Positions 47,063 through 58,298 of a DNA stretch of 64,000 nt are shown piece after piece. Origin of the DNA: Hippasteria phrygiana (Eukaryota; Echinodermata; Asteroidea; Valvatida; Goniasteridae); contig JAZGUH010000379.1 in assembly GCA_037893225.1 (NCBI GenBank), forward strand, positions 935,001 through 999,000. Reading direction: 5' to 3'. Every line of letters starts with the position of its first letter. The first letter of the stretch is position 1. The translations under genes and the position numbers were made by a program. Under the pieces are notes generated by a model that saw nothing but the letters and a program-made list of their open reading frames with translations, had not been told where the DNA came from and did not search any database.

Positions 47063-47265
47063 CAGGGGCGGATCTAGCCTTTCATTTAGGGAGAGGTTGT
47101 ACCCGCCTATACCGGTACAGTGTACAGTGTATGGACCAGAAGTATACCCACTGGTAACAAGGATGTGGTTTAGCATTGCTTATCACAACTTTGCTCAGCA
47201 GCCCGGGGGGGGGGGGGGGGGGGGGGTTGCAGCCCCCACAACCCCTACCTCTAGATCCGCCCCTG
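47063..47265. mobile_element. MITE with CAGGGGCGGATC ends, copy 3
   Basis: Starts CAGGGGCGGATCTAGCC and ends CTAGATCCGCCCCTG, flanked by the 5-bp direct repeat GTATT on both sides. The interior differs from copies 1 and 2 and has a G run at about 47205-47226. Confidence 0.85.
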
Positions 47266-47559
47266 GTATTAAAAGTATTTCTGGCCAGAGTTTGCTGTGT
47301 CACTCAAAGTCGTGCTTTACTATACTGATGAGGACAAGGCTTTGTCTTCTCTATTGTCCCTTCACTTTAACATTCTCCCACAGACTAACTTAACTCCGAC
47401 GACCGTTTTCAACAAAAAACCTTACTCAGAGTACAACAATGATTTCGTTGTTGTTTCTTTATACTTGTGTGATCAGTGGTGATGCAATTGTTATGTACAC
47501 CCTGCCTTATTCGAAGGCACAGATATGATGCAGAAATGTGTCTGTAAACACATACTGGG

Positions 47560-47769
47560 TATAGACGAATCCGGCGACCAAAATTAGAAGCATTTACTGC
47601 GGTGGCGAGGCGCTCGCGTGCGTGTTAGACGCACGCGCTCCACGCAGCTTCGACCAACAGGGTGTTTACAACTTGCCAAAATGCGCGCGCGACTGAAATT
47701 AAAGAACGCGCGCAATCAGCACGCGAGCGCAGCACCACTGTAAAAATGGCGTCGGCGAATTCCTGTATA
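47560..47769. mobile_element. MITE of the CCGGCGACCAAAATTAG family, single copy
   Basis: Starts TATAGACGAATCCGGCGACC and ends GGCGTCGGCGAATTCCTGTATA-like. It is nearly identical to the left arm of the palindrome at 55561-55983. Confidence 0.8.
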
Positions 47770-49735
47770 GGGAGTATTTTACGTCGGAATCATTGACAGA
47801 ACTGGATATCGAGCCTCTTCATAATTATAATTTAGAATTAGAATCCTTTATTGTCCGCATACAAATACAAATTAAAAATATCTTTAAATAAAACAATAAA
47901 AATGTAAAACAATACTTACAAGTTACTTAAAATTAAAACACAGAACATCCGGTACAAATTAGAATGTATAATTACCCTTTAACTTGAGAATTAAAAAGAA
48001 TGAATTGAATTGGGAACAAAAGACTGTCGAAAACGAAGAGATTTTGTTTGTGGTGGACGGAGTCTAATACCTGAGCGATTAAAAACAAAACAATTAAAAA
48101 GTGGGTGGGTCGGGTCCTTCATTGTTGTACTTAGTTTGGCAACCATTTTTGTTTCAAACCCTGTATCTAAGGATGGCATAATTAAACATATTATACGCTG
48201 AGCATTTTTCTTTACTCTGTCCAATTTCTTCTTACTCTGCTGTGAAAGTAAACCGTATGTACATATTAAGTTAAAAGTTAAAACACTCTGTATCAAAGAC
48301 TGATAGAATAAACGCAAAATAGTACGGTCGACATGAAATTTCTTTAATTTCCTCAAAAAGTATACAAACGTTGGTTAGCTTAACTGTATATCATTTCAGT
48401 ATTCCTATACCAGTTACGTTGATCATCCATAGTTCCAAGGTACTTATATTCATTTACTCTCTCTACAATATAGTTATTGACAGTGAGTGGGTCATGAGCC
48501 TCAGTACCTCGTCGAAAATCAAAAATCGTCTCCTTTGTTTTCTGTACATTTATGGAGAGATAGTGACGATTACACCAGTCAATAAAATTCATCACCTCTA
48601 TTACATACTCGATAGAGTCATTTTTCAAATACCCGGTAATTACTGTGTCATCGGCATATTTTATGATGCTACAATTTGAGCTGGAATATAAACAGTTACT
48701 GGTATTTTATAGTGAAAATAACAAAGGAGAGATGACACATCCCTGAGGAACACCAGTATTGATATATTTCACATCAGAACGAATACCCCCTACCTCCACC
48801 CACTGTGACCTGTCTCTTAAAAACCCATGTATCCATCGCACAATTTGGGGAGAAATATTCATTTGCAATAATTTCTGCACAAGGATATGATGTTGTATTG
48901 TGTTAAAAGCACTGGAAAAATCAATGAACAAAGACCTGAGTCCAGGTGACTGTAAAGTTTGTGAAGATAAACTAACACTGCATCATCAACTCCCCTCCTT
49001 TGCCTATATGCAAATTGAAAATTATCAAAAAATGAGCTAGCCTGGCTAGTGAGAAACCTTGTGATCAATCTTTCCAAGCATTTCATGATATTGGATGTTA
49101 ATGCAACCGGGCGATAATAATTTAACACAGTAGCCTTGTTTTTCTTTGGCACTGGGACTATCATTGCCATTTTAAATTTTTGGGGATAGAACCTTCATCC
49201 AATGTCATTTGAAAAATTGGTGTCAAGACATTGGCAAGTTGATGACTACATGACTTATAAACATGTTGTTACTAATACCATCAGGTCCTTTATTTAACTT
49301 CAGACCTGAGAAGGCATTCCTTACATTTGCTTAATTGATGGTGACATTATCAGTTAGTGAAACATTTGCTAATGACTTTTCTAATAAAGTGTTCTCTGCA
49401 GTAAAATCGTGGATATCAAATCTACAGTAAAGATTATTCAGTTCATCTGTGAAGTCCTTGGAGCATTCAGGCAACTGTTTCTTTGATTTATATCCCGTTA
49501 TTGTTTGCATCGCCTGCCATGCAGCTCGAGAGTTATTTTGTTGAAAATTCTTCTCCAGCCGATGTTTGTAGTCTGCTTTACAGAGTTTGATTTGTTTTTC
49601 TAAGGACCTTTGCAAGTCCTTCACACGTTGTAGCTGGTCAGCTGCAAACAACCGTCGTTTCTCTTAAAGCAACGTTTTTAGTTCACGGGAGATCCATGGT
49701 TTATCGTTAGGGTATACAAGTTTAGTGCTTGTTAA

Positions 49736-50174
49736 ACTATTTCTGTGACGTCACACTATTGAGAAAAGTGTAGATTATTTTCACGAATCTACAGTAAACT
49801 GTAGATTCGTAACGAATCTACATCAAAACTGTACATTCGTAACGAATATACAGATACCGTGGATTCGTTAAGATTTTTGTTAAATTTACGATTATCGTAC
49901 TGCGGAAATGTAAAGGAAAACACATTGAAAAGCGATCATGGTGCGAATCAGTACCATCCTGTAATTTTTCTAATCGCCATTTAAAACGTTGTTTGAACAA
50001 AATACATCAAAATGGATAACACAAATAATCGAAAATGAAACAATATAATAGGAACCAAAACGAATCTACACTTATTCAAAAACATGGTGGGGGAACTGTA
50101 GATTCGTGCAAAAATGGACTCGGCTTCGCCTCGTCCATTCTTAGCACGAATCTACAGTTCCTCGTCCATTCTCC
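49736..50174. mobile_element. TTAA-flanked insertion inside the LINE, 439 bp
   Basis: TTAA at 49732-49735 and 50175-50178 borders sequence that interrupts the LINE. Removing one TTAA plus the insert joins the two LINE parts in one frame. The insert is full of GTAGATTCGT and its complement and carries a hairpin at about 50095-50165. Clear terminal inverted repeats were not seen. Confidence 0.7.
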
Positions 50175-50397
50175 TTAACATAATGATGGTATTAGCATAT
50201 CAGTGCAAAACTTAATATAGTCAGTTACAACAGTTACGATTTCGTCTATTGAGTTCGGGGTATCTGTGAAACTGTCCCAGTTAGTACAGTCGAAACAAGC
50301 GCGTAGCTTTTCTACGAAGTCACTGGACCACAGTTGTTTCACTTTTGTCACAGGTTTCGATCTTTTAAGGACCTGCCTATATGTTGGTTGCAGGAGA

Positions 50398-50570
50398 ATG
50401 GCATATGATGCACGATGTGTCTTTTGTGTTGGTCATTGTGTTCCCAGAATCTCAGGAATTCTTTTCAGATCTCTAGGGGGGATGTGTTAGGTAACAATAG
50501 TCTGGAGAGTGTATATGGTATAGGGACAAAAAGGGGGGTACCCCTCTGCCCCATATCGTGCTAGGTATAG
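50398..50570. mobile_element. MITE with CCCTCTGCCCCATATCGTGC end, copy 2, inside the LINE
   Basis: The interior and right end match 17486-17670. The left end retains only ATGATGCACGAT. Confidence 0.75.
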
Positions 50571-50578
50571 AGAATGGT

Positions 50579-50697
50579 ATAGAGTACCGAAGTGATGACG
50601 TCAATCAATGCAATCTTTGGAACTAGAATACATTCTAAACTACAAGTGTTTGGAACCAGTTGCCGCGGCAACTGACGTCAGACTTCGGTACTCTATT
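50579..50697. mobile_element. MITE with TAGAGTACCGAAGT ends, copy 1, inside the LINE
   Basis: Left TAGAGTACCGAAGTGATGACG and right TGACGTCAGACTTCGGTACTCTA are inverted. A copy lies at 60449-60602 and an end fragment at 62133-62158. Confidence 0.8.
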
Positions 50698-51282
50698 ATG
50701 ATCGGAGCTGCCGAGTTGGGGACAAATCCTAGTTTTATATGCAGATTGACATTACCATAACTAAGGTCTAAACTTGCACCATTCCTCGTGGGTTTGTCAA
50801 CATATTGGTGATATGATGGTAGCACTTTATTCAGCCTACACTGATTGAAGTCCCCCAGTACAAATTTGGCAGAATCGGGAGAAGCCGTTTCAAGTTCTTG
50901 AAACGTTTCAAGTTCTTGAACAATCAAGGCAATTGCATCGCGCGCAACTTGGACATCCGCCTTGGGTTGGATGTATGTAACAGTAATGGAAATTTGATTA
51001 AACTCCCTAGGTAGATAAAATGGCCGCAGGCCAACAGTTAGTTGGGTACATTTGCAGAAAGTTTGCTGCTAAAGCATGCACCTCTCCGCAATTCACTAAA
51101 AGTAGTTCCCTCCCGTTGGAGTGCAAATCCTCTATGATTATAAGGAAGCAGCCCAAAGTCAAACCATAATTCACTACACAGTGAATGGTGCGCGCGCACG
51201 CGCTTCCGATCTAGTTGGCTTTTCCGACACCCAGTCGGAAAAGGCTTTGTTGTTCTTCTTCCTCTTTCGCTTCTTCTTATTT

Positions 51283-51780
51283 TAGTTCTATCCCCAAATC
51301 CCATAGACTTTGTACACGAATTTTCTACGCGGCACTTTGGTCACTAAACAACCTCAGATCTTGATCAAACTTAACACAAACATAGACCCTAAGCTGAAAT
51401 TGTATGCCCAAGAGTGACGTCATGATGAGTCATCACGTATCACGTGACGTCATCTTAAATGTGCATTTTCAAGGGCCCATATCAAGAGAACCGTATAGGT
51501 CCGATTGCGTTCAAACCTTGTATGTTATAGATGAAAATTGAGGTGACGTCATGATGACGTCATCATACGATTTTATAGTAATTTTAAAGTTTTTGAACCT
51601 TAAAGTTTCTTAAAGCCATATCTCAACAACAGAACATGCTAAATTCAAATGTTTTTTGTAATAGCTTTGTTAGCTCCATAGATCTCTAGTTTGTTTGGTA
51701 TCTATGCACGCAAGTTAACATCGAATCCAGTGTGATTATCAGACTTCCGGCACACGGCTACACCGTGTGCAGTATCCTGT
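51283..51780. repeat. Repeat rich in TGACGTCA motifs
   Basis: TGACGTCATGATGA-type blocks occur at about 51413, 51443 and 51544. The left part (CCCATAGACTTTGTACACGA) resembles CCATGGACTTTGTGCACGA at about 61598, so a dispersed element is likely. It ends near an inverted CGGCACACGGCTACACCGTGTG. Confidence 0.4.
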
Positions 51781-52343
51781 TTTTATTAGTTATTTTCTTT
51801 CCCGACTGGGCTGAGATAGAAACCTACAACAAAGTGGTCTTGGGAAAAAAAGAGGCATTTCAATGCATAGCAAAAAATTGATGAAAAATCTTACCTTAAC
51901 TTCTGATCAATCTGTGATTCGCATTAACACAGGATGAAGACAGACTAAATAGTCCGTCGCTAGACTATAGTCAGTGTTTAGTACCCAGACTGCCACATAA
52001 AATCCTAGTGATTAAAAAGTAAACGAAAGTGATTAAAAAGTATTCGTGAAAGCGCAACTTGCACACTCCAATCCAAAAGATCGGTACATAAGAAATACAC
52101 AGAATGCAGGTTGGCTGGTAACTTTAGTGCACAGAAATATTGAAATGCAACACTGTGAAAACAAAATAAAAAAATAATAACAAACAACCAAAAATAAAAA
52201 CAAGCCAAACCAAAACCAAATTAAAATTCAAGAAAAGGTAGTCGTCATGTCTGCCATTCTGTAAATCTCTCCCTGCCTATACCAGCCTGATATTCTTTTT
52301 TGTTTTAATTTTTGCAGTGTTGCAGTAAAAGCTAGACTACATC

Positions 52344-53948
52344 ATGAAGGTCCTCGCCGGTGTTCTCTTCCTGTGCTTTATTGGTAAATACAGGACTAAA
52401 GATATTTTTAGGGGTATCAAGAATTTAAAGATATAGGAACCGGTGAAGAATTCAAGTCGCAGGATCAAAGGGGGTTGTGTAATGCACACCCGTACACCTC
52501 TGACTCAAAAGGAAAATCAGCCGAGCTTCATACCCCACAGACCTGCCAGTTATATCTCTCATCGGAATCACCTCAGTTTCTTAAAAGTAACTCCTCTCAC
52601 AAAATAAAAATGCCCCCAGTTCATCTGCTGCATATTTTGAATCGACTTCACTGTCGGTGGAAGCCAGGTTTAAAAACGAAACCAAAACGGGCCAAGGACC
52701 TTCTCCTTTTTCCTGTTTTGAAAAAGACTTGATACTAACATGTATTTTGTCTTTCGCTTTTGGTTTTGTGTTTTTATTGCGACATGATGATTTCCTCTGC
52801 CCAAACCAGTTCATGGTGGATTTACTGTTTCTCATTAACCATTGTTTTGATGCAATAGGAGGCATAATGGGTCTAGAGTGTTTCGTCTGTACCGAAGGAA
52901 CAGGTGCACCTACAGACACCTCAGCCTGCGGAGACCCATTCGACTCAAGCACTACCGACGATAACGTCCAAAAACTTGAATGCGGAAGCCTAGCCGCTGG
53001 GTTCGACACCTGCGCTGTAAGTTGTGAAAAAAATTTAGTTGCTTTATAGGGAGCTTTTTTGTTGTTGTTTTGTTCTTGTTATTGTTGTTGGTATTTTTTG
53101 TATTGTTTTTTTTTGGGGGGGGGGGGGGTTCGGAACGCTCGGACGTTCCTGTTGACATCAGGAACGCGCGTTATTTTCTTCTGGAATTGAGGCTTAATTT
53201 CATGGCGCTGCTTAAGCACATGCGCGATTTTGTGCTAAATGGCAAATGCTAATTTGCTAACAGACCTACTGAAATATTCAAATTTGGAAAAATATAAAAC
53301 AATAGAACGGGTTTAAGATTATACGCAAGGCATAATGGGAATCGTACACGTGAAATAGCGATTGAATTGAAACTGTGAAAAAAAAAAGTGAATGTTTTCC
53401 CTGGAGATAGAGGAATTTCACTTTAGCCCCTTCCGCGCACTTCCGGGTTGAAATCGAGAATGGCAGTGGCAAACAAAACAACGCTTTTCAGCACATTCAT
53501 TCATGCATGAATTAATCAGGCTATATAAGGCAGCGCAGGCGCACGATCAGCATAAAATTGTTTACTCTGACATTGAGATCCTCGTTTTCAAACCCGGAAG
53601 TGCGCAGATCGGCGCTAAACTCGTCGTTGTGGGATTCATCTATTGCCGAGAAATGATTGCCTAGTATGGAGTGCCTCGTGTGACATGACACTCACACCCT
53701 TTAATTATTTTTTAAAATCCTTGTAGAAAGTTAAAGCTACCAGTGGCGGTAACACCGTGATTGCAAGATCTTGTTACGCAAGCAGTGCCTGCCCTTCGCA
53801 GAATGCATGTTCAACAGCCAGTTATGGAGGTGCTAGTGCGGAAATCTGCTGCTGTTCCGAAAATGACTGCAACGGGGCTGGATCTGTGGTGGTGAATGTT
53901 GTCTCCACTGTTGCTCTAGTCTTCGCCGCAGTCGTCTTCACTCTGTAA
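52344..53948 (+). CDS. Ly6/uPAR-like small surface protein 2
   Basis: Coding exons 52344-52383, 52859-53016 and 53727-53948 give 139 residues. The ATG exon starts at 52318 after an acceptor and is fed by a non-coding exon ending at 45210. MKVLAGVLFLCFIG starts the signal peptide. LECFVC opens and EICCCSENDCN closes a twelve-cysteine Ly6/uPAR domain. The tail VVNVVSTVALVFAAVVFTL is a likely GPI signal and is almost identical at the DNA level to that of gene 1. TDTSACGDPF is shared with gene 1, while the loop sequences between cysteines differ most, as expected for finger loops that bind partners. Role unknown. Confidence 0.85.
53190..53266. mobile_element. Partial GGGCCCAATTTCATGG-family element
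   Basis: CTTAATTTCATGGCGCTGCTTAAG with GTGCTAAATGGC and TTTGCTAAC follows one end of the family at 44742-44985. It lies in intron 3 of Ly6-like gene 2, between coding exons 2 and 3. Confidence 0.5.
53422..53619. mobile_element. Inverted-repeat element between coding exons 2 and 3 of Ly6-like gene 2
   Basis: CGCGCACTTCCGGGTTGAAATCGAG on the left is inverted on the right (CTCGTTTTCAAACCCGGAAGTGCGC), bounded by TTTAGC and GCTAAA. Confidence 0.7.
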
Positions 53949-55560
53949 AAAGAGGGAGACAGAAGCCCCAGGTGTGAGCTTATGAAGTAAAGACAACACC
54001 AGTGGCTTGATAAAACTCTATCAGATTACACTTACACCACAAGTCATTTCAATAATTAGATATTAGCACTGTAGATAAATATGGACAACACTGTAGAGGG
54101 CGCTCCTTTATACAGACTTGGTGATATCAGGGGCCAACTTCAAAGTTCAGCTTAGCATTTTGCTAAGCAGATACAAATGTTGGGTACAAAAAAATTGCTC
54201 CGCACAAAAAGTCTGGTTTTGCAAAAAAATGAGTTACCAGCCAAGACTCGATGTAATCTCCATGCTAAGCAAACAACAGCTGGTTGCTATTCAAAAGCAG
54301 TGTGCATGACACACTTGAAAATCCGCTCCGGTAATCCTGTTTTTTGCAAGGAAAACTTGTTTATGCTAAACAAATGTTTGCGCCTCGCAGCTCCGTGAAA
54401 TTGTCCTAAATTAATCAATGCTGAAGTTTCTTTATGTCACGGACTACGCTTTTCCTGGTTGATATTTGTGAAATAAATTGGGTTTTATAGCCGCGATAAA
54501 TTTAGACTGAATTGCACTTATGACAGGAAATTATTATTATTATTATTATTATTTTACTCCACAATTCAAAATACATGTTGTATAAAAAATTACATTAAAA
54601 ATATTGAGCAATACATGTATACAAAATCTCAACAAACAAAAAATGTGGAGAAGGCAAAGCCGAGGAGGAAAACAAATTCCTATAACTAAAAGGTTCGACC
54701 TGCCCTAAAAATCAATCTAAACAATTATTGTAATAATACCCAGACAATCTCATACTCTCTTTCAATAAAAGAAAAGATCCATTTCTTAGATCAGTGATAA
54801 TTTTGCTCTAATTTACTTAAGACTGAGCGATAAAACTTTAAATGTACAATGTATGTAGATAGCAAATAAATGTTGGTCTGAAATTCATGATGTAATTATC
54901 CTGTAATAGTTTTTCAATTCCAAAACCATTCCGAACTTTTGATGTAACGAAACATGAGTTAAAATGAAATATGACTAAGACAGGTAAATAGGTATAGTGT
55001 CCTTGTGACTTTTTGAGGTAATCAAAATACATCAAGTTCTATTCATTAATAGATCTGATGTTAACTTAAAATATTCTCTCTACCCGAACAAAGATTGTTT
55101 CATGTGTAACCTAGGCTGGCAAGATCAGTAGAAATGTTAAACATGTCAAATGCCTATCACTCAGGTAATTACAAATGAATAAATTAATGATGACCAGTTT
55201 CATTACAATTGTCCTTGGGGTTCAATGAAGTTTGGTTTTCAGTTTCAGTGTTTGATCTTGGAAATGTGCGGGATTTGTTTTAATTTTGGAGAGAGTGTAG
55301 GTAGGCCTACAGCAAATTTAGATCGGGGGAGGGGGGAGGGGGGGGGGGGGGGGGGGGGGGCTCAAGCTCGTCCCCCGTCCGCCTCTTATGATATTGATCC
55401 CTGTACTATCTGCATTCACGTGTAGTTAGGCTATCATTGTGCATCATTACTGATAACCGAGGACTCTGGGACAAAGAAACAACAATGAACATAATCATTG
55501 CAGTCCCCTGAGGGAGATCTCTTGTTGAAAACGGTCCTCGGATGTACAAATTTGTACTGG
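53949..55560. other. Downstream of Ly6-like gene 2, no gene seen
   Basis: The 3' UTR resembles that of gene 1. A TTA/TAT microsatellite lies at 54531-54554, the shared flank at 54850-55215, and a G-rich block ending in 26 Gs at about 55324-55362. Confidence 0.55.
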
Positions 55561-55983
55561 TATAGACTAATCCGGCGACCAAAATTAGAAGCATTTACTG
55601 CGGTGGCGAGGCGCTCGCGTGCGTGTTAGACGCACGCGCTCGACGCAGCTTCGACCAACAGGGTGTTTACAACTTGCCAAAATGCGCACGCGACTCAAAT
55701 TAAAGAACGCGGGCAGCCTGCACGCGAGCGCGGCACCACTGTAAAAATGGCGTCGGCGGATTCCTGTATACAGGATTTCGCCGACGCCATTTTTACAGTG
55801 GTGCCGCGCTCGCGCGCGTGAAGGCTGCCCGCGTTCTTTAATTTAATTCGCGTGCGCATTTTGGCAAGTTGTAAACACCCTGTTGGTCGAAGCTGCGTCG
55901 AGCGCGTGCGTCTAACACGCACGCGAGCGCCCCGCCACCGCAGTAAATGCTTCTAATTTTGGTCGCCGGATTTATAATCTATA
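55561..55983. mobile_element. Two MITE copies joined tail to tail, a 420-bp palindrome
   Basis: The first 210 bp match 47560-47769. The next 210 bp are the same element inverted, meeting at a TGTATACA centre near 55768. Outer ends are TCCGGCGACCAAAATTAGAAG and its complement. Confidence 0.85.
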
Positions 55984-55986
55984 CGG

Positions 55987-56765
55987 GAATTCGCCGAACA
56001 AAATTAGAAGCCATTTTTGCTCTGGTGCCACGCTCGCGTGCAGGTTGCCCGCGTTCTTTAAAGCATGAAATTTTGCTGTTTGGAAATGTTTCTTATCTTT
56101 TATAAGAGTTGTTCATGCAAAAAAACACGTATAATGTGTTGTAATTAGTGAGTAGTGATTACAAAACAAAAAATTGGCTTCTGACCCCTGACATCTGACA
56201 TCTGACCTGCGAATCATAGACTTATTTCCAGTAGTAAATACCACCGTATAAACAATGCGCAAAATATGCTGTAAGAGTCATTTAGGCTGGCGCCGCAGCC
56301 AGTGGCCTTGTAAACCTATCAGATGATCGCCAGGTACCATTCTCTACCTCGCGACACATATCATCACCAGTGCCACAGTACTTCAAAATGGATCAACAGA
56401 ACGTACTTCAACCAGCTGCGACTGGAAATACGACTGGTGAACACAGTCCGCCATTTTGTGGAGTCAAAAATTTGGCTCTACAAAATGGCGGACCGTTATT
56501 TCTCACGAAATTAAACAAAAACCACGCAATTTGAAGGGATAGTTATGTGAATCTTTATATTCTACTTTAAAAAAGCTTCCCAACCATATCCCGATTTCAG
56601 TTTTATAGCCCAAATCGCAAAATCCAAAGCAATGTGTCCCTTTAATTTCAGTCGCGCGCGCATTTTGGCAAGTTGTAAACACCCCGTTGGTCGAAGCTGC
56701 ATCGAGCGCGTGCGTCACGCACGCGAGCGTGGTGCCACCGCAGTAAACGCTTCTAATTTTGGTCG
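55987..56765. mobile_element. Third MITE copy of the same family, split by an insertion
   Basis: GGAATTCGCCGA at 55987 to CGCGTTCTTTAA at 56060 and, after a break, TTTAATTTCAGTCGCGCGCG (56640) to GGTCGCCAGATTAGTCTATAG (56780) make up one element. Confidence 0.7.
56062..56640. mobile_element. Insertion flanked by CTTTAA inside the third MITE copy
   Basis: About 580 bp separates two halves of the MITE, and both junctions carry CTTTAA, so a TTAA-type target duplication is likely. It contains an inverted repeat at 56446-56493 (GTCCGCCATTTTGT and complement). No frame is recognised. Confidence 0.6.
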
Positions 56766-57029
56766 CCAGATTAGTCTATAGAATGCACACACGGACAACA
56801 AAAGAAGAAAACGGGAGATTTTTGAGACGCTGATTGCAACACACTTTTCCATTGTTCTTACCAGTCATGCGCACGTTTAGAACTACGCGCGCATGCTCAG
56901 AACTAAGCAAAAACGACCGATAATGTCTGCTGCCACCAGCGTCTCAAAGTCTCCTATTCCATGTCTCAGTAGTTGCGGTCACTTATCTCCATGTATGATT
57001 TGTATACATGGAGATAGTGGTTACGGCAG

Positions 57030-57432
57030 ACGATTTTTTCCGTAGGCGGGTGAAGCAATTTTCATGAATAACTCAGTGGTTGCATTGATCACTGCACAGC
57101 TAACACTTAGGTTCTCGGTCTCTTTTTCCCCTTAAATTAAAAATATCCCAAAGATATCACTGTAAAGAAAAATGTGTAGGCCCTACATGTGGATTCGAAC
57201 TAGGAACCTTTTAATCCATAACCCATCCCACTATCCACTAGACTAGTCTGTACTGTACTCTGTAGCAGCTCGACAGCAGCTGTTCTTTAAAATGATTGAA
57301 TGTGACTAGTTGATTAAATAATAACAATGCTGTGACGTTCTGTTTTATTATAATGAATAAACATAACTTTCTCATAAAAAGTACTGAGTTATTCATGATT
57401 ATTGCTTCACCCGCCTGCCGGAAAAAATGCGC
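57030..57432. mobile_element. Non-autonomous element with ~46-bp inverted ends and 9-bp target duplication
   Basis: TTACGGCAG lies directly at both outer edges (57021-57029, 57433-57441). The inverted ends include ATTTTTTCCG, GGCGGGTGAAGCAAT and CATGAATAACTCAGT. Long inverted ends with a 9-bp duplication suggest a Mutator-like element. A tRNA-like sequence lies inside (57178-57250). Confidence 0.75.
57178..57250 (-). pseudogene. tRNA-like sequence inside the Mutator-like element
   Basis: On the minus strand TAGTCTAGTGGATA fits a polymerase III A box and AGTTCGAATCC a B box at tRNA-like distance. The anticodon stem does not pair well, so it is a tRNA-derived or pseudo-tRNA sequence. It differs from the SINE family elsewhere in the window. 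Confidence 0.55.
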
Positions 57433-57495
57433 TTACGGCAGTGTGGCGGACTCGAGCGCCCTCTACTGAGTTTTGTCAGAAGCCTTCTAACCTGG

Positions 57496-58105
57496 GCTGC
57501 GTTCCACTCACGCGAACTGTTTGCGCGAACGTTCGCCTACGTTTTTAATTGGCGCCAGTCGAAGTGGAACGTGGTGTTAACGAAATTCCATAAATTACGT
57601 TGTCAAAATAGCGGCGCCCAGTGACAATGACATCGTTTGTTTGGCGGCTGCACAGATTTTAGAAGAATTGACGTCAGTTCCCTGTGATTCGTCCCCAGAA
57701 ATAATTATATCATATTATTGGGAATCCACCATTAACGAAAAGTATGAAACGTAAATTATTTTCATGACAAGATTTAAGAAAACTGTCGTCTGCTTACCTC
57801 TCTGCCATCTTTAAAATACGTCACCGACCAGCAGCGAACAGCTCCGGATGTCGCTCGCCGTTTTCGCAAACGTTCGCCAACATAATTGGCGCACATTGCG
57901 TTCCACTCACGCGAACAACGCTAACGTTGGGGTGCGTTGGCAACGTCCTCGTAGAGTAGAACGCACCCCTGGGCTGCATTCCACTTACGCGAACAACGCG
58001 AACGTTTGCCAACTGCGCGAACAATATTTTCCATTGGATGTGCATCAAAATGTGGCGAACGTTGGCGAACGCTTGCATTGTTCGCGTTAGTGGAACGCAG
58101 CCCAG
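57496..58105. mobile_element. Nested GGGCTGCGTTCCACTCACGCGAAC elements
   Basis: CTGGGCTGCGTTCCACTCACG opens at 57496. TGCGTTCCACTCACGCGAAC recurs at about 57897. A complete 137-bp unit with inverted ends lies at 57969-58105. A short possible coding remnant (57608-57752) lies between. Related blocks occur at 23545-23640. Confidence 0.6.
57608..57752 (+). pseudogene. Possible N-terminal remnant of a DNA-transposon protein
   Basis: An open frame reads AAPSDNDIVCLAAAQILEEL and continues to a TAA at 57750-57752. The codon before is ATA in a context (AAAATAGCGGCGCCC) that would suit a lost ATG start. Position between inverted ends suggests a transposon gene remnant, perhaps Harbinger-type, but no catalytic motif is present. 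Confidence 0.25.
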
Positions 58106-58152
58106 ACTGGTTCCGACCCCCAAATATTGGGGCCACCAGACTATGGCGCTTT

Positions 58153-58298
58153 TGATTTCAAAAGTAAGCAAAGAAAACTGACAGGAGCGATTTGAACCTG
58201 TGGCCTCCGTAATACCGTACCGGTGTTCTACCAACTAAGCTATCTTGCAAATGTTGGCGGTTTCCCAAATTGTCAGTATCTTTGTTCGGGTGGGCGAT
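58153..58298 (-). mobile_element. tRNA-derived SINE, copy 3
   Basis: Same layout as 30154-30303, more diverged in both boxes (minus-strand TAGCTTAGTTGGTAGAAC and GGTTCAAATCG). Confidence 0.75.

Larger units (their letters stand above)
47826..51045 (-). mobile_element. CR1/Jockey-like LINE with broken reading frames and nested insertions
   Basis: Minus-strand pieces read, from the 5' side: endonuclease (SVGLRPFYLPREFNQI, KFVLGDFNQC, a PTR-GASLDLSYGN stretch), linker (SSDHNAILLQPTYRQVLKRS split by insertions, NDKPWISRELKTLL), and RT (YYRPVALTSNIMKCLERLI, FIDFSSAFNTIQHHIL, GVPQGCVISPLLFS, YADD at 48647-48658, YKYLGT). The 3' tail has tandem ATTCTAA units. Frameshifts and stops mean it is inactive. 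It sits in intron 1 of Ly6-like gene 2 in the opposite direction. Confidence 0.88.
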
